A stretch of 14,786 nucleotides of DNA from Bordetella parapertussis (GTDB lineage: Bacteria > Pseudomonadota > Gammaproteobacteria > Burkholderiales > Burkholderiaceae_D), in contig CAMBJI010000016.1 in the NCBI GenBank assembly GCA_945867725.1, forward strand, positions 1 through 14,786, in the 5' to 3' direction. The notes beneath the pieces are model-generated. The model was not told where the DNA came from. It did no database searches and saw nothing but the letters and a program-made list of their open reading frames with translations. The position numbers and the translations under genes were made by a program. Positions 10,223 through 14,786 of this stretch are shown here, piece after piece (position 1 is the stretch's first letter; the number at the start of each line of letters is the position of its first letter).

Positions 10223-10708
10223 ATGAGTAGCATTTACGACATCACCGCCAACACGCTAACGGGCGAACCCCTGAGCCTGACCGAATTTCAAGGCAAGGTA
10301 TTACTGATCGTCAATACCGCCAGTAATTGCGGCTTCACTGGCCAGTATGAGGGCTTGGAAGCGCTATACCGCCAATATAAAGACCAGGGATTGGTCGTAT
10401 TGGGCTTCCCCTGCAATCAATTTGGCGCACAGGAACCGGGCAGTGCCGCCGACATCGGCGCGTTTTGCGAGAAAAACTATGGGGTCAGCTTTCCCATGTT
10501 CGCGAAGGTTGATGTGAACGGCTCAAATGCCCATCCCTTGTTTCAGTTGCTCAAGGGCGAGGCAACTGGTGTCCTAGGGACCGAGGGCATCAAATGGAAT
10601 TTCACAAAATTCCTGGTCAACCGGGAAGGTAAAGTGCAAGAGCGCTTTGCGCCGACGACACGACCGAGCGATATCGATCGCGATATTCAAGCGCTACTTG
10701 ACCTATAA
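10223..10708 (+). CDS. Glutathione peroxidase-family thiol peroxidase (BtuE-like)
   Basis: Reduces hydrogen or lipid peroxides using thioredoxin or glutathione. The product is 161 residues, the short monomeric form seen in bacteria. The active site is visible: peroxidatic Cys36 in [12 protein letters not shown], Gln70 in FGAQEPG, and Trp125-Asn126 in KWNFTKFLV. Cys82 ([10 protein letters not shown]) is where thioredoxin-dependent members carry the resolving cysteine, so thioredoxin may be the real reductant. FPCNQFG adds Cys64. There is cysteine rather than selenocysteine. ATG 10223 was chosen because AGGAGAG at 10213-10219 is well spaced; an upstream in-frame start at 10196 lacks family sequence. 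It diverges from yggS and is a plausible OxyR-regulon member (inference). Confidence 0.93.
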   Translation: MSSIYDITANTLTGEPLSLTEFQGKVLLIVNTASNCGFTGQYEGLEALYRQYKDQGLVVLGFPCNQFGAQEPGSAADIGAFCEKNYGVSFPMFAKVDVNGSNAHPLFQLLKGEATGVLGTEGIKWNFTKFLVNREGKVQERFAPTTRPSDIDRDIQALLDL

Positions 10709-10733
10709 AGTAATAGCGCCCAAGCAAGAAAAA

Positions 10734-10756
10734 TTTAGGTAAAAATATCACCTAAA
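10734..10756 (-). terminator. Small hairpin with T-run on the minus strand
   Basis: TTTAGGT (10734-10740) and ACCTAAA (10750-10756) form a 7-bp stem. Read on the minus strand the stem is followed by five T (complement of A 10729-10733), as in a Rho-independent terminator for leftward transcription. The stem is A/T-rich and therefore weak. It lies 26 bases after the peroxidase stop. Confidence 0.35.
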
Positions 10757-10788
10757 CATCCCTGAAGTAATTGGGCACTTCAGGGATG
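10757..10788. terminator. Perfect 12-bp stem-loop after the peroxidase gene
   Basis: CATCCCTGAAGT (10757-10768) and ACTTCAGGGATG (10777-10788) pair without mismatch around an 8-base loop. It starts 49 bases after the stop codon. No T-tract follows on the plus strand, so it may be a transcript-end stabiliser, an atypical terminator or a boundary element. It abuts the smaller hairpin at 10734-10756 with no gap. Confidence 0.55.
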
Positions 10789-11056
10789 CGTTATCCCTCC
10801 TCACCAAGAAAATTCTGCTTTTACGAGAACATAACGTTCGATAATCGAGCAAAAAATCGCTCGTAGGTCCCACACTGCGCGCGACAAACCCACTCGCGTA
10901 AAAAATCGATAGTTTTTGCTGATCCATCGCATATCCCCGCAACATCCCGAACTGAACCTTCCTGAATTTCCTGTTACCCAAAAGCTGTGGTCCACACCGA
11001 CGATTATCGGATTGCTGGATTCATCGACTATTTCAAAAAAATAAGGAGACATCATC
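10789..11056. promoter_or_regulatory. Leader region of the chaperone-effector operon
   Basis: No supported gene was seen. Visible elements are a near-palindrome TCGATAATCGA (10838-10848), an overlapping CGAGC/GCTCG hairpin (10846-10850 with 10859-10863), two AAAAAATCG copies, and a strong ribosome site AAGGAG (11043-11048). TTCG at 10837-10840 followed at roughly the right distance by ATCGC vaguely recalls a PIP/hrpII-type box but does not match it. No sigma-70 pair with normal spacing was found, so the promoter may need a dedicated activator or alternative sigma factor. Confidence 0.35.
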
Positions 11057-11422
11057 ATGGATCAGGAAGGATTCAGCGCACTTTGTCGCGCAACCTCGCT
11101 TGCACTTCAGGTCGAGGATACTGACAAACTTTTTAGCACCGGAGAAATTGACATCGATGACGTTGCATTCGGGATATTTTTTGAGCCCGACGTAGCACCT
11201 GATCGAATACTTTGCTACATCGACCTCGGCGCCATTCCTAGCGAAGGTCGCGAAAATATTTTTTCACGCCTGCTCTCACTCAACGTTATCTCGGGGACCA
11301 AGACGTCCGGCGTATACGGCATAGATAAAGACGCCGAGAATGCCGTCTTTGTTCAGCGCCAAGCAAAACTAAGATCTCAACTACAGATTTCTATGAACCA
11401 AACAAATTTTGGGGTTACATAG
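11057..11422 (+). CDS. Small CesT/Tir-type type III secretion chaperone-like protein, first copy
   Basis: A 121-residue acidic protein. Its pattern fits the class I type III chaperone fold: an N-terminal helix (FSALCRATSLAL), a central beta segment (VAFGIFFEP and ILCYIDLGAIP), a helix with ENIFSRLLSLN, then KTSGVYGID. Proteins of this type bind the N-terminal region of an effector in the cytoplasm and present it to the secretion ATPase. It is paralogous to the next gene: over ILCYIDLGAIP to GVYGID the two share 22 of 41 residues by hand alignment. It is shorter at the C-terminus than its paralogue and appears to lack most of the last helix. A clear AAGGAG lies eight bases before the ATG. The family call rests on pattern recognition. 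Confidence 0.65.
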   Translation: MDQEGFSALCRATSLALQVEDTDKLFSTGEIDIDDVAFGIFFEPDVAPDRILCYIDLGAIPSEGRENIFSRLLSLNVISGTKTSGVYGIDKDAENAVFVQRQAKLRSQLQISMNQTNFGVT

Positions 11423-11507
11423 TCCCCGTAACGATAAGTATTTCATGAGCGGCATACAACAATGCACTCGCACAAGAAAAAAATGACAACCCAAGGGGAG
11501 ACAGATG

Positions 11508-11984
11508 ATGGACCAGCAACAATATTCAGAATTATGCCGAAGTACTTGCCTTGCCCTAGAAATATCCGATACGGAATGTTTGAGCAGTGAGGGATTTTTA
11601 TTAATAGGCGATATCAGAATTCAAATGATGTTTGACGATGTTTTTTCTAATGACTGCATTCTTTGTATCACCGACATTGGAGAGATTCCACCCTATTTAA
11701 AAGAAAAAATATTTGAATCGCTGTTGATGCTTAACTTTTTGACTGGCGGAAAAACGACCGGCGTGTATGCAATAGATCCACTCAGCCAACGCGCTTCTTT
11801 TGTGGTCAGCCTAATAAACCCCGATAGCTTGAGTTCATCTGACCTAGCTGATTTATTACGTTGCTATGCGAGCCGTAGTTTGCAACTGCAGAAAACCCTC
11901 TTTAAGAATGGCGAGCTAAGCCTTCCGCTTGATAGCGACATCGAGGCACCTAGTTATCTCAATAAAAACTTTAACCTGGCGTGA
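11508..11984 (+). CDS. CesT/Tir-type type III secretion chaperone-like protein, second copy
   Basis: A 158-residue protein with the same plan as the preceding gene: helix YSELCRSTCLAL, strand region IRIQMMFDD and ILCITDIGEIP, KEKIFESLLMLN, KTTGVYAID. It retains a full C-terminal helix (SSSDLADLLRCYASRSLQLQ) usual for class I chaperones, plus a short tail. ATG 11508 gives MDQQQ, matching MDQEG of the paralogue, and stands seven bases from AAGGGGAG; ATG 11505 is the alternative and adds one Met. Only seven bases separate its stop from the large downstream gene, whose ribosome site overlaps the stop, so the two are likely translated together. This supports a cognate chaperone-effector pair. Confidence 0.68.
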   Translation: MDQQQYSELCRSTCLALEISDTECLSSEGFLLIGDIRIQMMFDDVFSNDCILCITDIGEIPPYLKEKIFESLLMLNFLTGGKTTGVYAIDPLSQRASFVVSLINPDSLSSSDLADLLRCYASRSLQLQKTLFKNGELSLPLDSDIEAPSYLNKNFNLA

Positions 11985-11991
11985 GGAAAAA

Positions 11992-13980
11992 ATGCCACGA
12001 ACCACTCCACTGCGCAGAACTTTCACCACTGTGCGCCAAAATGATGATGATAGCCAAAGCTCCGATGATAGTGTGATGATCAGTTCTACCAGCAGTTCTG
12101 CCAGCCGCGCATCAGAGAGCGAAAAAAATACCCATGCTTCTGAAAAAAAATCTATCGAAAGTATCGTAAAAAATACGACTAATACTGAAGTTGGGAAAAC
12201 CAAAAAAAAATCAGGATCAGAAAAATCAACTCAAAATACAACCGGATCGGATGCTATTCCACCAGCTGAACATGATCAAGAAATTATCGCATTTTTTGAA
12301 AAGCTGAAAAATCATAAAGATCAAAAACCGAGTAAGAAAGACCTCGTCGAAGAATTCATACGCAGCAATCCAACCGAAGTATTTATGCGCGATATGAATG
12401 CAATTTCCGATAAAGAAATTGATCGTCTAACAAACGGCAAATGGAAGAAATGGGGCTCGATATCCGGCAGTGGCGCCCTTTCCCAAAACACTTCATTCTT
12501 TTTAGCATCAGAAGCTGCCATTTATTTAAAACAGGCATGGATTTTCCCTATTGTGTCGACGATTCTAAGCGAGTTGTTTTCTGACAAGCTCGCAGCCCTA
12601 ACTCGGAGAACTACATTCACAACGAATGATGCAAAGAATCTCTTCCGAAAACAAGTCCTTATTGCCGAGGCCATTGGCGACATGATTCGCCAGTGCTGCC
12701 TCCTGAAGCCTGAAGCAAAGCACAAAAGTAATAACCCCGCGCATAAAGGCGAAAGATTTACTGCATGGGACGCATTGTGGAAAGACAGCGATTATTTCCT
12801 GAAAATAAGTGCCTCCAATTGCCTTAATCGCGGCTTGCCTTTCATATGCTTTACTGCTACCAATTTAGCTAGAGATTCTCTGTTGCAAGGAGCGCTTAAA
12901 GGTGCGGAGTATTGGAAAGAAGTCTTATTCCGCTTAGCTTGCGGTGGGATAGCCGGAGGATCGACCGCACTTTTAAACCAAATCATTACATCGCATAGAA
13001 AAGATGCAAAAGAGAATCCCGGCTACAGTACAAGCTATTGGCATGCAAAAGAAACATATCTGGACAGCGTCAGAAGGGATATTCGAGATAGATTAAATGA
13101 CGCAAAAGAATTAACTAATACTGCACTGAAAACCAAGCTTGAGAAATTGTTACTGGATTTGGATAAAAAAATTCAACGAGAAATCGGGGTGGCCGGATTA
13201 AAAAAATCTTTATTGACTGCGATTCCTGGAGAAATTAAAGCATCAATACACAGGCAGCGACCAGGGGATAGTCTCGATCCCGAGGTTCCAGGAACTCTTT
13301 CACAGTCGATACACAGCGCATTCGGTAAATTTATTTCTCTGATTTATTTCACTTACATGCTGGATCAATCTATGAAAAGTGAAAATAAAACGGATCCATT
13401 TTCTCCTTATCCAGCGGTGAATCTTATGGTTCTACCTTTTGCTCTGATCTTGACGGGATATATGTTGAAAGATGATCTACAAATAATTAGTCGGACTGCT
13501 CATTCCGTAGCAAAAGCTGTGCGGGATGTAACAACAGGACGCGCTGCATATCAGGAAAGAACCGCAACACCATTGGATGATGTGACGACTCATATGCCCG
13601 AACAACTTATTGCCGATGGTGGCAATGACAACGAAAACGATGCAGATAACATGCTTCCAACTGGCCGTAAGGTTACGTTCGCCGATGAATTATCAGAAGA
13701 AAAACTCACTGACAGGGAAAGAGAAGCACGTGGCAGAAAACGTGAGCGCGAAAAGAAAGAAGAGGCGTCCACAACAGCATCCTACGCCAACAAAAAGCCA
13801 GCAAAGATATCTGGGTCAGCCGACAGTGATAGCGATGATGACTCACCTGAAGATGACTCACGATCGGCTAGAAGTAGCGACAAAGTGACGGGAAGCTCAT
13901 CGAGCTCAAGCCAATCGGCTCCAAGATCATCTACCAAGACTTATGGTAACGATGACTCCAGCAGCAGCGAATACACCTAA
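11992..13980 (+). CDS. Candidate type III secreted effector, unrecognised family
   Basis: A 662-residue protein that I do not recognise. ATG 11992 was chosen because GAGGA (11983-11987) precedes it. Residues 1-95 are Ser/Thr/Asn/Lys-rich and look disordered, as in type III secretion signals and chaperone-binding regions. Hydrophobic stretches occur at about 182-196 (QAWIFPIVSTIL), 311-332 (LFRLACGGIAGGSTALL), 444-457 and 476-492 (AVNLMVLPFALILTGYML); the last is a good membrane segment. Residues about 356-402 look like a coiled coil. The tail from about 540 is charged and low-complexity, with GRKVTFADE at 558-566, a basic cluster near 580-590 and Asp/Ser-rich runs. No signal peptide is apparent. 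Effector status is inferred from the two chaperone genes upstream and this architecture. A membrane-inserting translocator is an alternative, though such proteins usually pair with TPR-type chaperones. A/T-rich codon use suggests transfer. Confidence 0.6.
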   Translation: MPRTTPLRRTFTTVRQNDDDSQSSDDSVMISSTSSSASRASESEKNTHASEKKSIESIVKNTTNTEVGKTKKKSGSEKSTQNTTGSDAIPPAEHDQEIIAFFEKLKNHKDQKPSKKDLVEEFIRSNPTEVFMRDMNAISDKEIDRLTNGKWKKWGSISGSGALSQNTSFFLASEAAIYLKQAWIFPIVSTILSELFSDKLAALTRRTTFTTNDAKNLFRKQVLIAEAIGDMIRQCCLLKPEAKHKSNNPAHKGERFTAWDALWKDSDYFLKISASNCLNRGLPFICFTATNLARDSLLQGALKGAEYWKEVLFRLACGGIAGGSTALLNQIITSHRKDAKENPGYSTSYWHAKETYLDSVRRDIRDRLNDAKELTNTALKTKLEKLLLDLDKKIQREIGVAGLKKSLLTAIPGEIKASIHRQRPGDSLDPEVPGTLSQSIHSAFGKFISLIYFTYMLDQSMKSENKTDPFSPYPAVNLMVLPFALILTGYMLKDDLQIISRTAHSVAKAVRDVTTGRAAYQERTATPLDDVTTHMPEQLIADGGNDNENDADNMLPTGRKVTFADELSEEKLTDREREARGRKREREKKEEASTTASYANKKPAKISGSADSDSDDDSPEDDSRSARSSDKVTGSSSSSSQSAPRSSTKTYGNDDSSSSEYT

Positions 13981-14014
13981 TCGAAAACGGCAATCCTGAT
14001 TAGGCGATGACTAT

Positions 14015-14043
14015 CCGAGGCCGGGCACAGATACCGGCTTCGG
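14015..14043. terminator. Stem-loop between the effector gene and glcF
   Basis: CCGAGGCCGG (14015-14024) and CCGGCTTCGG (14034-14043) pair over ten positions with one G-U wobble (on the plus-strand RNA) around a 9-base loop. It lies between convergent genes, 34 bases after the effector stop and 3 bases from the glcF stop. Neither side has a clear T-tract, so efficiency is uncertain. Confidence 0.45.
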
Positions 14044-14046
14044 ACT

Positions 14047-14786
14047 TCATTTCTCAAGAGCGCTGTCGATCAACTCCACCCAATGCCGAACAGGCGTATC
14101 GGTACCTGATTGCAAATGCGTCAGGCAGCCGATATTGGCTGACACAATCTCATCGGCCTGAGTCGCCTCAAGATTTTTTAGCTTGTTGTCTCGCAGCTGA
14201 TACGACAGCTCAGGCTGCAATACCGAGTAAGTACCTGCCGAGCCACAGCACAGGTGGCTGTCAGCACAGAGTGTCACATCAACACCAACAGCGCGCAGCA
14301 CGCCCTCGACCTTGCCGCGTATCTGCTGACCATGTTGTAGCGTGCAAGGTGGATGATAGGCAACGCGTTTTTTTACTTTCACTTTGGCGACGAGCTGCTG
14401 CTCGAATGCCGGCATGATTTCCGAGAGGTCTTTCGTCAACTCAGAAATACGTGCCGCACGCGCTGCATACGCTGTATCGTGCGCGAGCAAATGACCGTAT
14501 TCTTTGACGGTGACGCCGCAGCCTGAGGCCGTCATCACGATGGCTTCTGCACCGGCTTCTACATACGGCCACCACGCATCAATATTGCGCCGCATATCAT
14601 CGAGTGCGCCGTCTTGATCATTTAGGTGATGACGAATCGCGCCGCAGCAGCCTGCCTTGGGCGCAATGATCAGCTGCACCTCCAACGCATCAAGCACGCG
14701 CGCGGTTGCTGCATTGATATTCGGAGACATCGCCGGCTGTACACAGCCGTCGAGCAACAACATTTTTCGGGCATGACTGCGTGATG
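14047..14786 (-). CDS. glcF: Glycolate oxidase iron-sulfur subunit GlcF, C-terminal part (cut by window edge)
   Basis: Fe-S subunit of the GlcDEF glycolate dehydrogenase, which oxidises glycolate to glyoxylate at the membrane. The visible part is about 246 residues and open to the window edge; the N-terminal 4Fe-4S ferredoxin domain lies beyond it. Two CCG-type cysteine-rich domains are seen: LLLDGCVQPAM with KAGCCGAIRHHL and TASGCGV, then YHPPCTLQHGQ with LCCGSAGTYSVLQPELS and ANIGCLTHLQ. The Met at 14763 is internal: codons upstream (SRSHARK) stay in frame and belong to the conserved run before LLLDGC. The gene converges on the effector gene with a 66-base spacer. Confidence 0.92.
   Translation of the reverse strand, partial: SRSHARKMLLLDGCVQPAMSPNINAATARVLDALEVQLIIAPKAGCCGAIRHHLNDQDGALDDMRRNIDAWWPYVEAGAEAIVMTASGCGVTVKEYGHLLAHDTAYAARAARISELTKDLSEIMPAFEQQLVAKVKVKKRVAYHPPCTLQHGQQIRGKVEGVLRAVGVDVTLCADSHLCCGSAGTYSVLQPELSYQLRDNKLKNLEATQADEIVSANIGCLTHLQSGTDTPVRHWVELIDSALEK

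Larger units (their letters stand above)
10709..13990. other. Candidate horizontally acquired type III secretion cassette
   Basis: Segment between the peroxidase gene and glcF containing two chaperone-like genes and one large candidate effector. Composition differs sharply from the neighbours: by direct count 17 of 60 bases are G/C at 12121-12180 in the effector gene, against 40 of 60 at 2461-2520 in recG. Codons such as AAA, AAT and ATA are common here. Hairpins lie near both ends (10734-10788 and 14015-14043). No integrase, transposase, tRNA or clear attachment repeat is visible, so the insertion mechanism and the exact borders are unknown. Confidence 0.6.

Noticed and set aside
10801..11056. 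HrpL-type hrp box (GGAACC...CCACNNA) or PIP box (TTCGC-N15-TTCGC) upstream of the cassette.
   Set aside because: Nearest sequences are TGAACC near 10951 with ACCCAAA at the wrong spacing, and TTCG at 10837 with an off-register, mismatched second half; neither fits the consensus.
10748..11058. Two overlapping minus-strand open frames (85 and 77 residues) upstream of the first chaperone gene.
   Set aside because: No recognisable motif or ribosome site; the longer one starts within the chaperone start-codon region, and the two overlap in different frames, which suggests chance openness.
11929..11991. Upstream in-frame start for the effector, inside the second chaperone gene.
   Set aside because: The ATG at 11992 has its own GAGGA ribosome site; the extension would overlap the chaperone coding sequence by more than 50 bases.
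13610..13888. 92-residue open frame inside the effector tail in another plus-strand frame.
   Set aside because: It lies wholly in low-complexity coding sequence of the effector and has no ribosome site or family character.

Overview
The window looks like the chromosome of a betaproteobacterium, probably Burkholderiales-like. This is inferred from the protein sequences: ubiquinone-type UbiA, closely paired PilT/PilU, PilT residue numbering identical to that of Pseudomonas aeruginosa, an OxyR with cysteines at exactly 199 and 208, and a recG-oxyR neighbourhood. Most of the window is ordinary, moderately GC-rich housekeeping DNA. No rRNA, tRNA, CRISPR array, integrase or transposase was seen.

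Layout. Positions 1-1445 (minus strand) hold queA followed by the N-terminal part of tgt; the two overlap by ATGA and form the queuosine operon. Diverging from them, recG (1594-3657) is followed by oxyR (3843-4799). A 500-bp non-coding stretch (4800-5300) carries two inverted copies of a 35-bp hairpin repeat. Then come ubiA (5301-6149) and the pilT-pilU operon for the twitching-motility retraction ATPases (6314-8496). Facing these on the minus strand are yggS and proC (10154-8639), which overlap. A glutathione peroxidase-like gene (10223-10708) diverges from yggS. The right edge is the C-terminal part of glcF on the minus strand.

Between the peroxidase gene and glcF lies a conspicuously A/T-rich accessory segment, about 10709-13990. 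It encodes two tandem small proteins that resemble class I (CesT/Tir-type) type III secretion chaperones. Seven bases after the second is a 662-residue protein with a Ser/Thr-rich disordered N-terminus, several hydrophobic segments, a predicted coiled coil and an acidic Ser-rich tail. The best reading is a chaperone-chaperone-effector cassette for a type III secretion system, acquired horizontally and placed among core genes. I do not recognise the effector family. Its tail carries a strong match to the eukaryotic protein phosphatase 1 docking motif (RKVTF followed by AD), next to a basic cluster, which suggests a testable host-directed role. This cassette is the main candidate for undescribed biology here.

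Strong calls: tgt, queA, recG, oxyR, ubiA, pilT, pilU, proC, yggS, the peroxidase and glcF. Moderate: the chaperone and effector assignments, which rest on family pattern and gene order. Weak: all promoters and terminators.
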